The notes beneath the pieces are model-generated. The model was not told the origin of the DNA, did not search any database, and saw only the letters and a list, made by a program, of their open reading frames with translations. Of a DNA stretch of 64,000 bases, positions 26,619-34,980 are shown in pieces (the stretch's first letter is position 1; every line of letters starts with the position of its first letter). This DNA is from Irregularibacter muris (GTDB lineage Bacteria > Bacillota > Clostridia > Eubacteriales > Garciellaceae), in contig NZ_JANKAS010000001.1 in NCBI RefSeq assembly GCF_024622505.1, positions 124,001 to 188,000 of the forward strand, given 5' to 3'. The position numbers were made by a program, and so were the translations under genes.

Positions 26619-26834
26619 ATGTTATATGTGATTTTTATTTTTTTAATTATTTCGTTTATAGAAGTGCCCGATTTGATAAAAGAAAATAGAAAAAAAGAAT
26701 TAAAATTAGTTTCTTTTATTTTGTGTTTTGGTTTTATTTTATCCATCCTTTACACATGGGGCATTCATTTAGCCAGTCCGGTTGTGGCTATAGATAATTT
26801 TTTGAAAAATATATTAAACTTAGGGTATAAATGA
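26619..26834 (+). CDS. Small two-helix protein at the end of the ger operon (GerD-subunit-like)
   Basis: A 71-residue protein that starts directly after the gerB stop, with AGGAGGAAAA as ribosome site. Two hydrophobic segments (residues about 2-15 and 28-50) flank a charged linker PDLIKENRKKELK. Small two-helix D subunits are known in some receptor operons (for example gerU of B. megaterium), where they change receptor efficiency. Position, size and topology fit that role; sequence similarity was not tested. The name should not be confused with the lipoprotein GerD. Confidence 0.65.
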   Translation: MLYVIFIFLIISFIEVPDLIKENRKKELKLVSFILCFGFILSILYTWGIHLASPVVAIDNFLKNILNLGYK

Positions 26835-27131
26835 TAAGGAATATGGACTGTTTAAGTTGCAGGCATTACTATATCAAGCGGGCTCTTTAGAAGGTGATCA
26901 CCTTGCATTCTGACCAACAAAGATATTATCTTATGTTAGAGACAAAGTCAAAGGATGAATAATTCTATAAAAGAGATTTTTGGGGGAAAGACTTATAGAT
27001 CAAGAGCTTAGGGGTATTAAAGAAAATATACAAGTGTATTTTAAGTGATTTTGGATGTAATCCTATTTAAGATGGGAAGACAAATTGTTGGGTAGACAGA
27101 CTATTCTTATATGGGAGCATACTAGAAGAAC

Positions 27132-27359
27132 GTGAAAATGGAAAATCATCTAAAACAGATTGGCTTGACTTTTGAGTCCATAGTTAAGGTAGATGTATTA
27201 TTAAGAGATGCTTGGAATATACCTATCATGGAAAATGTATTTAAGGAACGGTTCGCTGGTCAGTATCCAGAAAGAAAAACGATACAAACAGATTTTGCAC
27301 ATATTGGTGGGCCAGATGGATTGCATGTACAAATTGACGCAATTGCATATAAGAAATAG
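27132..27359 (+). pseudogene. N-terminally truncated RidA/YjgF protein
   Basis: The 75-residue frame matches the second half of RidA: MENHLKQIGLTFESIVKVDV, then YPERKTIQTDFAHI and IDAIAYKK at the end. RidA proteins are about 125 residues and deaminate reactive enamine or imine intermediates; the first third, with the strands that build the trimer interface, is missing here. The upstream region 26835-27131 shows only broken coding traces (such as KLQALLYQAGSLEGDHLAF). It is therefore probably a remnant, although a good start (GTG or ATG near 27132) remains. Confidence 0.6.
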
Positions 27360-27467
27360 GTTAGTGTGATATAACTAATGAAACTAATTTGAAGTTGACC
27401 AACACTAACTTTACCAGGCGGATAATAAGGTTTAGGGAGTACAATATATGGAACAGGGGGATAAAAC

Positions 27468-27502
27468 TTATACCACTTAACGCTAAGCGTAAAGTGGTAT
27501 AA
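27468..27502. repeat. 17-bp inverted repeat
   Basis: TTATACCACTTAACGCT (27468-27484) is followed after one base by its complement with one mismatch (27486-27502). It has no T-run and stands in a 370-base gene-free stretch after the ridA remnant. Confidence 0.55.
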
Positions 27503-27576
27503 TAAATAAGCTCCAATGCACGTGGAGACGCTTGTGTTGATATCAAAAATAGAAGGACTGAAAATGTCCATAAACA

Positions 27577-27651
27577 AAGGGGTTCTAGACTTTTAACTTT
27601 TTTCTCGGCGGCTTTGCCGAAGAGGCCAATGCCTAGAACCCCTTATTTTTA
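27577..27651. terminator. Nested hairpin terminator after the AraC/GyrI gene
   Basis: AAGGGGTTCTAG (27577-27588) pairs with CTAGAACCCCTT (27633-27644), and TCGGC-GGCTTT-GCCGA (27605-27620) forms an inner stem. T-runs follow on the plus strand. The two-storey structure is larger than the other terminators here and could be a small-RNA end or mobile repeat. Confidence 0.5.
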
Positions 27652-27732
27652 TTGTTTAGGTAACATATCAACTACCTCGAAGATGATAGGGGTGAGTTGA
27701 CAGATATAATGATTTTTGTGTATTTATAGTTT

Positions 27733-28596
27733 TTATTTCTTCTGAACAGAAATCCAAACTTCACTATAAGCATAATCTCCTTTGTCTTTATCCATTTTAG
27801 TAAAGGAGAAAGCAGGGACATTGATGACTTCGTAATTGGAAGAAGGAATCCACTCTGAATATACTTTTGCCATTGTTTCTTGTAATGTAGAAGGAAATGG
27901 CCCCTCATTTGGGAATATCGCCCAAGTATATGCATCAACTGGGACCTTTTCTAATAGATCACTTAATTGATTTTCAGTAGTTAGAACACCTATGAGATGA
28001 GTTAAATCTCCTTCTTCTTTTAGGAAGTTAGCGTCAGCTTCATAAGAAGCATTGACGATTTCATAAGGTTCAATATTTTGAAGAGAACGCATTTCTTCTT
28101 TTTGTTTCTCTGTTATACTCTCTGCAAGCTTTACAATTTCATTATTGACACCTTCAAATTGCATAGGGACACGTTTACTTACACCGACTAAGTTAAAAGC
28201 TGGTTTGTCTACAATTCTAAATTCCATAGTATTTCCTCCTTTGACGGTTATTATAAATGAAAGTTTAGGAAAGGATTTACTTATGCCTTTTTTTATTATA
28301 TCTGAGGGTAAAAACCCACTCCACTTTTTAAATGCTCTAGTAAAGCCGTCTATTGATTGATAACCGTATTTCAAAGCAACATCCGTTATTCTTTCTCCAT
28401 GTAACAAATCCATACTTGCTTCTGATAATCTCCTGTTTTTGATATATTCACTAAGGGTTAATCCTGAAAGATAAAAAAATATCTTTCTAAAGTGGTAGTC
28501 AGAAACCCCAGCATATTCAGAAATTGTTTTAAAAGATAAATCATCGGTTAAATGATCTTCGATATAGTCAATTACATGATTTAATTCTTTTAACAT
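27733..28596 (-). CDS. AraC-type regulator with GyrI-like effector domain
   Basis: Protein of 287 residues. Residues about 5-100 are two AraC helix-turn-helix units (HLTDDLSFKTISEYAGVS, then ITDVALKYGYQSIDGFTRAF). Residues about 125-287 form a GyrI-like drug-binding domain (EFRIVDKPAFNLVGVSKRVP to YAYSEVWISVQKK). The same architecture is found in Rob/SoxS-like and BmrR-related multidrug regulators, which bind hydrophobic drugs. ATG 28596 follows AAAGGAGGG. It is divergent from the macrolide-resistance operon, which makes an accessory regulatory role there plausible but unproven. Confidence 0.85.
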   Translation of the reverse strand: MLKELNHVIDYIEDHLTDDLSFKTISEYAGVSDYHFRKIFFYLSGLTLSEYIKNRRLSEASMDLLHGERITDVALKYGYQSIDGFTRAFKKWSGFLPSDIIKKGISKSFPKLSFIITVKGGNTMEFRIVDKPAFNLVGVSKRVPMQFEGVNNEIVKLAESITEKQKEEMRSLQNIEPYEIVNASYEADANFLKEEGDLTHLIGVLTTENQLSDLLEKVPVDAYTWAIFPNEGPFPSTLQETMAKVYSEWIPSSNYEVINVPAFSFTKMDKDKGDYAYSEVWISVQKK

Positions 28597-28787
28597 GGCT
28601 TCCCTCCTTTCAATATTTATATAATACCAAAGCTATTTTAGCGTTGCTCGACTTTTTTAATATAAAATATATCGAATCATAATATAACCTGAGCAGTACT
28701 CAAAATGGAAAGTTTCCATATTTATATATTTTGTAGTATGGGGAATTTCGTATCTACAATATTATATTAGCATTACTATGCTCAGCA

Positions 28788-28816
28788 TTGATTATACTAA
28801 CTTATTATGTTAAAAT
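28788..28816 (+). promoter_or_regulatory. Promoter of the mef-msr operon
   Basis: TTGATT (28788-28793) and TAAAAT (28811-28816) with a 17-base spacer. The transcript would begin near 28823, giving a leader of about 320 bases before mef that contains a peptide frame and a terminator. Confidence 0.7.
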
Positions 28817-28856
28817 GTAAGTTAGCGTAAATAAATATACGGGAGGAACCGAACCT

Positions 28857-28883
28857 ATGACAGCTTCAATGCGTTTAAGATAA
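28857..28883 (+). CDS. Macrolide-sensing leader peptide MTASMRLR
   Basis: An eight-codon frame with a strong site GGGAGGA nine bases upstream encodes MTASMRLR. The Arg-Leu-Arg end is the +X+ motif at which ribosomes stall when a macrolide sits in the exit tunnel. The same or nearly the same peptide (for example ErmDL MTHSMRLR, and the mef/mel leader) is known from inducible macrolide resistance genes. Here it precedes a strong terminator and the mef gene, so stalling would prevent termination. Confidence 0.82.
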   Translation: MTASMRLR

Positions 28884-29020
28884 GCTAGCAATAAGAGAGC
28901 AGATACTATCCACAATGATAGGCTTTTTTGTTGTGCTTATTTATACGATATTAAATGCTGGTTAGGGTAGGGAATAGTCTTTTTGGCTATACCTTTCTTT
29001 AATGTATCCTCATATTGTAT

Positions 29021-29063
29021 AAATGCAGGCTAAAGTCACGTTGTGGCTCGGCCTGCATTTTTT
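29021..29063 (+). terminator. Attenuator terminator before mef
   Basis: AAATGCAGGC (29021-29030) and GCCTGCATTT (29051-29060) form a perfect ten-base stem around a 20-base loop, then more T. A weaker hairpin with six T (CTATC/GATAG, 28906-28929) lies just after the leader peptide. Both lie between leader and mef, as needed for drug-dependent attenuation. Confidence 0.72.
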
Positions 29064-29145
29064 ATTGCTAAATAGGCAGAGTTTAAATCCTTAGTCAAAG
29101 GATGAATTATAAAAATACTATAGAAAAATACAGGAGAAAATGATA

Positions 29146-30360
29146 ATGGAAAAACACAATTGGAAACAAAAATTTTTTACAATATATATAGGACAGGCAG
29201 TTTCACTAATTACAAGTGCTATTCTGCAAATGGCAATAATCTTTTACCTTACAGAAAAAACAGGATCAGCTATGGTGCTGTCAATAGCTTCATTAGTTGG
29301 GTTTCTACCTTATGCGGTTTTTGGTCCTGCTATTGGTGTATTAGTTGATCGTTATGATAGAAAAAAGATAATGATTGGTGCTGATTTAATTATTGCTGCA
29401 GCCGGTGCAGTATTAGCTTTTATTACATTATATATGGAACTATCGGTTTGGATGGTTATGATGGTATTATTTATCCGTAGCATCGGGACAGCATTCCATT
29501 CTCCGGCATTAAGTGCAGTCACACCTCTATTAGTACCAGAAGAACAATTAACTAAATGTGCTGGTTATAGCCAGTCCTTGCAATCTATAAGCTATATTCT
29601 TAGCCCAGCGGCTGCGGCGTTTTTATATTCAACTTGGGAATTAAACACCATTATAGCCATCGACGTACTAGGGGCTATAATTGCTTGTATTGCGGTAGCG
29701 TTAGTACCCATTCCTAAACTTAGTATAGAGGAGCAAAGCGTAGAGAGAAATTTTATGAAGGAGATGAAGGAAGGGTTCAGTACGTTAAGAGAGAACAAGG
29801 GATTATTTACCTTACTCCTCATAGGCACTCTATATATGTTTGTTTATATGCCAATCAATGCACTATACCCTTTGATTAGCATGGAATACTTTGCAGGAAC
29901 ACCCATGCATGTTTCTATTACAGAAATTGCCTATGCATCTGGTATGTTAATAGGGGGCATGCTATTAGGTTTATTTGGTAAGTTTAAAAAACGGATTATA
30001 TTAATAACAGCATCTATTTTTATGATGGGAGTTAGTTTAACTATTTCAGGATTACTTCCCCCAAGTGGATTTGTCCTATTTGCAATTTGCTGTGCAATTA
30101 TGGGGCTTACTGTTCCATTCTACAGTGGTGTTCAAACCGCTCTTTTTCAGGAAAAAATTAAACCAGAATATTTAGGACGTGTATTTTCCCTTACAGGAAG
30201 CATTATGTCCTTTGCTATGCCGATTGGCTTAATTCTATCGGGGCTATTTGCAGATAGGATTGGTGTAAATAATTGGTTCTTAATATCAGGAATCTTAGTT
30301 ATGGGCATTGCGATGATTTGTCCGCTGGTTTTAGTTGTTAGAGCTTTAGATAGCAAATAA
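29146..30360 (+). CDS. mef: Macrolide efflux MFS transporter, Mef(A)/Mef(E)-like
   Basis: Major facilitator protein of 404 residues with twelve helices. Long blocks are as I recall from Mef(A): GQAVSLITSAILQMAIIFYL, GPAIGVLVDRYDRKKIMIGA, CAGYSQSLQSISYI, VPFYSGVQTALFQEKIKPEY and LGRVFSLTGSIMS. Length equals Mef (about 405). Differences are spread through the protein, so it is a diverged homologue and not the streptococcal gene itself. It should export 14- and 15-membered macrolides. ATG 29146 is nine bases after GGAG; ATG 29140 is too close. It is the first gene of an operon with the ABC-F gene. Confidence 0.92.
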   Translation: MEKHNWKQKFFTIYIGQAVSLITSAILQMAIIFYLTEKTGSAMVLSIASLVGFLPYAVFGPAIGVLVDRYDRKKIMIGADLIIAAAGAVLAFITLYMELSVWMVMMVLFIRSIGTAFHSPALSAVTPLLVPEEQLTKCAGYSQSLQSISYILSPAAAAFLYSTWELNTIIAIDVLGAIIACIAVALVPIPKLSIEEQSVERNFMKEMKEGFSTLRENKGLFTLLLIGTLYMFVYMPINALYPLISMEYFAGTPMHVSITEIAYASGMLIGGMLLGLFGKFKKRIILITASIFMMGVSLTISGLLPPSGFVLFAICCAIMGLTVPFYSGVQTALFQEKIKPEYLGRVFSLTGSIMSFAMPIGLILSGLFADRIGVNNWFLISGILVMGIAMICPLVLVVRALDSK

Positions 30361-30395
30361 AATAAAGCTATAAAAAATTTAGGAGGTATATTTAT

Positions 30396-30448
30396 ATGTA
30401 TTATATATTTATGTAATCCTTCCTGCTTAAATCGCAGGGTTTTCCCTG
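30396..30448 (+). promoter_or_regulatory. Leader peptide MYYIFM and attenuator before msr
   Basis: AGGAGGT (30381-30387) precedes a six-codon frame 30396-30416 encoding MYYIFM. The known msr(D) leader peptide is MYLIFM, differing at one residue. After it, CCTGC/GCAGG (30422-30438) and CAGGG/CCCTG (30435-30448) are mutually exclusive hairpins. The layout fits a second, separate macrolide-dependent attenuator for the ABC-F gene. Confidence 0.8.
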
Positions 30449-30495
30449 TGAGTAGGTAAATGAAAGCCATGGGATTCTAGACAGGAGGAATAAAA

Positions 30496-31959
30496 ATGGA
30501 ATTATTAATAAAAGGAAAGAATATTTGTGTTGAATACACAGGATGTGATATTTTAGATATAGAGGAATTAGAAATATATGACTATGACCGTATTGGTCTA
30601 GTAGGAGCAAATGGTGCAGGTAAAAGTACACTATTAAAGGTGCTTTTGGGGGAATTAACTCCACCAGGGTGTGAGGTAAATCGATTTGGAGAATTTACCT
30701 ATATCCCCCAGGTAGACGAAGTAAGTTTACAGAAAGAAAAAGATTTTGCTCTTATAGGCAAACTTGGTGTTAATCAGTTAGAAGCACAGACGATGAGCGG
30801 GGGAGAGGAAACAAGATTAAAAATAGCACAGGCTCTTTCCAAACAAGCACATGGTATTTTGGCAGATGAACCCACTAGCCATTTAGATCGTGAAGGAGTG
30901 GATTTTTTAATTGGACAGCTAAAATATTTTTCTGGTGCATTGCTAGTTATTAGCCATGATCGTTATTTCCTTGATGAGGTAGTAGATAAAATATGGGAAT
31001 TAAAAGAGGGAAAAATCACCGAGTATTGGGGAAACTATTCCGATTATCTTAGACAAAAAGAGGAAAAGCATAGAAACCAAGCTTTAAAATATCAACAATT
31101 TATTACTGAAAGAAAACGGTTGGAAAAAGCCGCAGAAGAAAAACGGAGTCAGGCACATAAAATAGATCAAAAAGCCAAGGGGGCCGCTAAGAAAAATAAG
31201 TCTAAAAGTGGTGGGCGTTTGGCTCATCAAAAAACAATAGGGAGTAAGCAAAAAAAGATGCATAATGCTGCCAAATCTATAGAACACAGAATGGCAGCTT
31301 TGGAAAATCGGGAAGCTCCGAAAAATATTCCTAGGATCCACTTTAGGCAAAGTAAAGCATTGGAACTCCATAACCCTTATCCGATTATGGGTACTGAAAT
31401 TAATAAAAAATTTGGAGATAAGGTTTTATTTGAAAGCACATCTTTTCGCATTCCTCTTGGAGCAAAGGTGGCACTGACCGGTGGAAATGGTACGGGGAAA
31501 ACAACTTTAATTCAGATGATCTTAAATGGTGAAGAGGGTATTTTAATTTCTCCTAAGGCTAAAATAGGTTACTTCGCTCAAAATGGCTATAAGTATAACC
31601 ATAATCAAAAGGTTATGGAATTTATGCAGGAGAATTGTGATTATAATGTATCGGAAATTCGTTCAGTCCTGGCCTCTATGGGCTTTGAGCACAAGGATAT
31701 TATCAAGAGCTTATCTGTTTTAAGCGGTGGCGAAATGATTAAATTATTGCTGGCTAAAATGCTCATGGGGAGATATAATGTTCTATTAATGGATGAACCG
31801 AGCAACTTCCTTGACCTACCAAGTTTAGAGGCTTTGGAAATAATGATGAGGGAATATGCTGGAACCATTGTGTTTATCACCCATGACAAACGGTTTCTTG
31901 ATAATGTAGCGGATAGAATTTATGAAATCCAGGATAAGAGATTGAACTTAATCCAATAA
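30496..31959 (+). CDS. msr(D): ABC-F ribosomal protection protein, Msr(D)/Mel-like
   Basis: Soluble protein of 487 residues, the same length as Msr(D), with two ATPase domains and no membrane part. Domain 1: [35 protein letters not shown]. Domain 2: [35 protein letters not shown]. The linker (about residues 180-270) is basic and charged, as in antibiotic-resistance ABC-F proteins; it enters the ribosome and dislodges macrolides. ATG 30496 follows ACAGGAGGAA. It is cotranscribed with mef and carries its own leader peptide. Confidence 0.93.
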   Translation: MELLIKGKNICVEYTGCDILDIEELEIYDYDRIGLVGANGAGKSTLLKVLLGELTPPGCEVNRFGEFTYIPQVDEVSLQKEKDFALIGKLGVNQLEAQTMSGGEETRLKIAQALSKQAHGILADEPTSHLDREGVDFLIGQLKYFSGALLVISHDRYFLDEVVDKIWELKEGKITEYWGNYSDYLRQKEEKHRNQALKYQQFITERKRLEKAAEEKRSQAHKIDQKAKGAAKKNKSKSGGRLAHQKTIGSKQKKMHNAAKSIEHRMAALENREAPKNIPRIHFRQSKALELHNPYPIMGTEINKKFGDKVLFESTSFRIPLGAKVALTGGNGTGKTTLIQMILNGEEGILISPKAKIGYFAQNGYKYNHNQKVMEFMQENCDYNVSEIRSVLASMGFEHKDIIKSLSVLSGGEMIKLLLAKMLMGRYNVLLMDEPSNFLDLPSLEALEIMMREYAGTIVFITHDKRFLDNVADRIYEIQDKRLNLIQ

Positions 31960-32009
31960 ACTAATTTATCTAGGATTATAAGAGTTGAAAAGGAAGGAGG
32001 GAGCATTCG

Positions 32010-32666
32010 ATGATTGGACCAGACAAGAATAAGCTTTATCCAAATGAAAACCTAAAGACAGTTTGCTATATAAGCAATCTACCTAAACAACCTAATGTAG
32101 AGATTGGAGAATACACTTATTATAGTGATACTAAAAAGTCCCCTGAAAAATTTTATGATCATATAGAGTACCATTACGAATTTCTGGGGGATAGGTTGAT
32201 AATAGGTAAATTTTGTGCTATTGCAGAAGGGATCAAATTTGTCATGAACGGTGCAAATCACAAAATGGATGGAATTACAACCTATCCCTTTAATATCTTT
32301 GAAGGCGGGTGGGAAAAGATCACTCCAAGCATAGATCAATTGCCTTTCAAGGGCGATACGGTAATAGGTAATGATGTTTGGATTGGTCAAAATGTAACCA
32401 TTATGCCAGGTGTTAAGGTGGGGGATGGTGCAATTATTGCTGCTAATTCAACGGTAGTAAAAAATATTGAACCCTATACAATATATGGTGGGAATCCAGC
32501 TAAATTTATCAAGAAACGATTTAATGATGAAAAGGTTGAGTTTTTGCTAAAACTTCAATGGTGGAATTGGGATGCAGAAAAGATATTTAATCATCTTGAA
32601 AAGTTAACCTCGGAAACGGGACTAGATCAATTTATAAAAAATCAGAAGGACTACCTATGGGACTAG
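32010..32666 (+). CDS. vat: Streptogramin A O-acetyltransferase, Vat-like
   Basis: Protein of 218 residues in the xenobiotic acetyltransferase (left-handed beta-helix) family. MNGANHKMDGITTYPFNIF carries the catalytic His of Vat enzymes; the hexapeptide region is VIGNDVWIGQNVTIMPGVKV, and IYGGNPAKFIKKRF and LQWWNWD close the fold. The N-terminus (KLYPNENLKTVCYI) also follows Vat(D). It would acetylate virginiamycin M-type streptogramins, trimerising to form the active site. ATG 32010 follows AAGGAGGGAG, 50 bases after the msr stop, so it is likely the third gene of the operon. Confidence 0.88.
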   Translation: MIGPDKNKLYPNENLKTVCYISNLPKQPNVEIGEYTYYSDTKKSPEKFYDHIEYHYEFLGDRLIIGKFCAIAEGIKFVMNGANHKMDGITTYPFNIFEGGWEKITPSIDQLPFKGDTVIGNDVWIGQNVTIMPGVKVGDGAIIAANSTVVKNIEPYTIYGGNPAKFIKKRFNDEKVEFLLKLQWWNWDAEKIFNHLEKLTSETGLDQFIKNQKDYLWD

Positions 32667-32711
32667 GAAGTTCTGTAGTTGGATTACAGTTTAAATTTTT
32701 ATAAATATTTT

Positions 32712-32743
32712 AGGGAAAGCCATGTTTTTAGGTTTTCCCTTTT
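32712..32743 (+). terminator. Terminator after vat
   Basis: AGGGAAAGCC (32712-32721) pairs with GGTTTTCCCT (32731-32740) and is followed by TTT. Confidence 0.65.
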
Positions 32744-32833
32744 AGAATGCTAGAGTATAGTTGAGAAACTTTATAGTGAAGTGAAGAGATTTATATCTCA
32801 AGTAAATAACTTTTGACATGAGGAGAATTTGAT

Positions 32834-34195
32834 ATGCATAAAGAATACTTGATACACGAAAAACCTTTAAAAGCATTATTTGTTTTTGCTCTACCCATGA
32901 TTATAGGAAATCTATTTCAGCAGTTTTATACAATGGCTGACTCAGTAGTTGTCGGTCGATTTGTTAGTGAAAATGCATTGGCGGCTGTTGGTGCTTCATA
33001 CTCTTTGACGAATGTATTTATATGTATTGCAATTGGTGGTGGCATAGGAGCTTCCGTTGTTACCAGTCGCTACTTTGGCGCCAGAGAATATCAGAAAATG
33101 AAGAAGTCAGTCTATACTGCTTTGTTGTCTTTTCTTGCCATAGGCATAGCATTAGGAATTATTGGATTAGTGGCTGGCAGGCAGATTATGGAGGTGTTAA
33201 ATACTCCGGAGAATATTATGGACATGGCAGTGGTCTATTTAAATATTTATTTTTTTGGACTTCCCTTTCTTTTTATGTATAATGTGCTTTCGGCTATGTT
33301 TAATGCAATTGGTCGCTCACGTATCCCCTTATATCTACTAATTTTTTCATCGGTATTAAATATTTTATTGGATATATACATGGTGTATTCTTTGCACTTA
33401 GGAGTAGCAGGTGTTGCTTGGGCAACACTAATTGCCCAGGGCATTTCTGCTCTTATCTCTTTTGTATTATTTTTACGAGAAATGGCTGCATATTCTACAG
33501 AAAAAACAGAAGTTTTTGATGGAGAGGAATTAAAAAGTATGGCTAGAATTGCCATTCCCTCTATTTTGCAGCAGTCTACTGTTTCTATTGGCATGATGTT
33601 TGTTCAGTCTGTTGTAAATAGTTTTGGAACAGAAATGCTAGCAGGTTTTTCAGCTGCAATGCGTGTAGAAAGCATTTGCATAGTTCCTATGATGGCCATG
33701 GGAAATGCTATTTCAGCTTATACTGCCCAAAACATTGGAGCAGGAAAATATGAACGAGTACAAGAAGGGTATCGTGTAGGAAATAAGCTAGCCGGGGTTT
33801 TTGCAGTTTTAATTTGCGTAGTGCTGGAATTATTTTATGCAGATATTATTTTAATGTTTTTAGGAAGTGCTGGTACACAACTTGCCCTTGAAACAGGTTC
33901 AAATTTCTTGAAATTTATGGGATGGTTTTTTGTGTTAATTGGGATAAAGATGGTTATAGATGGCTTGCTCAGAGGAGCTGGCGATATGAAGATGTTTACC
34001 ATAGCCAATTTGGCTAATCTTGCTATTCGTGTTTGTGTTGCAGTAATATTTGCACCACGCTTTGGTATTGCTATGGTATGGTATGCCGTTCCAGTTGGTT
34101 GGCTGGTAAACTTTATTATTTCATATAAAGAATATAGGACGGGGAAATGGAAAAGCATTTCTCAAGATTTAAAATATGCAGCACAAAGAGCATAA
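32834..34195 (+). CDS. MATE family multidrug efflux protein
   Basis: Protein of 453 residues with twelve helices in two six-helix halves. Motifs: FALPMIIGNLFQQFYTMADS and VVGRFVSENALAAVGASYS in the first half; AIPSILQQSTVSIGMMFVQS in the second. The family exports cationic drugs or other organic compounds using a sodium or proton gradient. ATG 32834 has AGGAGAA upstream. The gene follows the vat terminator by about 90 bases, so it is probably a separate unit, although its position extends the resistance block. An open stretch continues in frame past its stop codon (next entry). Confidence 0.88.
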   Translation: MHKEYLIHEKPLKALFVFALPMIIGNLFQQFYTMADSVVVGRFVSENALAAVGASYSLTNVFICIAIGGGIGASVVTSRYFGAREYQKMKKSVYTALLSFLAIGIALGIIGLVAGRQIMEVLNTPENIMDMAVVYLNIYFFGLPFLFMYNVLSAMFNAIGRSRIPLYLLIFSSVLNILLDIYMVYSLHLGVAGVAWATLIAQGISALISFVLFLREMAAYSTEKTEVFDGEELKSMARIAIPSILQQSTVSIGMMFVQSVVNSFGTEMLAGFSAAMRVESICIVPMMAMGNAISAYTAQNIGAGKYERVQEGYRVGNKLAGVFAVLICVVLELFYADIILMFLGSAGTQLALETGSNFLKFMGWFFVLIGIKMVIDGLLRGAGDMKMFTIANLANLAIRVCVAVIFAPRFGIAMVWYAVPVGWLVNFIISYKEYRTGKWKSISQDLKYAAQRA

Positions 34196-34294
34196 GCAGA
34201 TTTGGAGTATGAAGAAATTCCTTCACCGCAGTTTGATGTAAAGTGTCCAGATGGTGGCAGAGTTTGGGTACATGGAGAAGGGATTGAAGAATAA
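34196..34294 (+). other. In-frame coding-like tail after the MATE stop
   Basis: Directly after the MATE stop TAA the same frame stays open for 32 codons and reads DLEYEEIPSPQFDVKCPDGG, then RVWVHGEGIEE, to TAA 34292. The composition looks like real protein. It has no proper start or ribosome site. It is probably a remnant of another gene fused by deletion; readthrough is less likely. Confidence 0.4.
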
Positions 34295-34308
34295 AATTCA
34301 ATTTGTTA

Positions 34309-34353
34309 AGTAGGCTGGATCCGTCTTGTAGACAGATTCAGCCTACTCTTTTT
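34309..34353. terminator. Terminator shared by convergent genes
   Basis: AGTAGGCTGGATC pairs with GATTCAGCCTACT around a 13-base loop, then TCTTTTTC. It separates the MATE region from the reverse-strand operon that ends at 34353. Confidence 0.75.
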
Positions 34354-34946
34354 CAGGATAAATCATTTGAGTATATCGATAAACCATGTTTAATACAATA
34401 AAAATAGAGTTTACCTCCAGCAGTTATTGGAAACCTACAAGTTGGGCTTTGCTCTGGATACAATCGATTCAGAAATACTCGATCGTTTTTAACCCATGCT
34501 GCAAAAGAAAGATAGTGTTCTTTGGTCATAGGGTGATCAATGGTAACAAAGTAATCGGTGTCCATTTCTTCCACTGTGATTTTGGGTACAGTAAGTGTAT
34601 CCATAGGCAAGATATGCTCCAATTTTCTTCCGCAACAGAAGATGGAGGCACTTCCTGTGCTAACCAGAATATTCCCACAGGAAGGACAGACATAAAAACG
34701 GATTTTATCAATATTTCCGCTGTCCGGATGGTTTGGCGTAATTTCACCCTGCATCATCTGTACCATATCTACACCTAAAATGGCAGATAGTTCTGGCCAC
34801 AGCGATAGGTCAGGACACCCTAAACCACATTCCCACTTGGAAACGGTTTTACTTTGAATACCCAATGCATCTGCAATATTTTTCTGTGTAAGTTTTTTTT
34901 CCTTCCGCAGCTTGGCAATTAATTTCCCTATTTTTACACAATCCAT
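34353..34946 (-). CDS. XRE regulator fused to a desulfoferrodoxin (superoxide reductase) domain
   Basis: Protein of 197 residues. Residues 5-65 are an XRE helix-turn-helix (LTQKNIADALGIQSKTVSKW). Residues 81-110 match desulforedoxin with the four rubredoxin-type Cys C87, C90, C104 and C105 (the CC pair is diagnostic). Residues 111-197 match the superoxide reductase domain: HPMTKEH (H138, H144, spacing six) and CIKH (C184, H187, spacing three), with H111 as the possible fourth His. All iron ligands therefore seem present. It may be a redox-sensing regulator. ATG 34946 follows GGAGGTGAAG. It lies 34 bases after the AAA-VWA gene on the same strand. Confidence 0.8.
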   Translation of the reverse strand: MDCVKIGKLIAKLRKEKKLTQKNIADALGIQSKTVSKWECGLGCPDLSLWPELSAILGVDMVQMMQGEITPNHPDSGNIDKIRFYVCPSCGNILVSTGSASIFCCGRKLEHILPMDTLTVPKITVEEMDTDYFVTIDHPMTKEHYLSFAAWVKNDRVFLNRLYPEQSPTCRFPITAGGKLYFYCIKHGLSIYSNDLS

Positions 34947-34980
34947 ATCTTCACCTCCATTTCTGCTCAGTATAACATAT

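Noticed and set aside
26835-27131. A gene between the ger operon and the ridA remnant
   Set aside because: All frames are broken by stops within about 20-35 codons; only traces remain.
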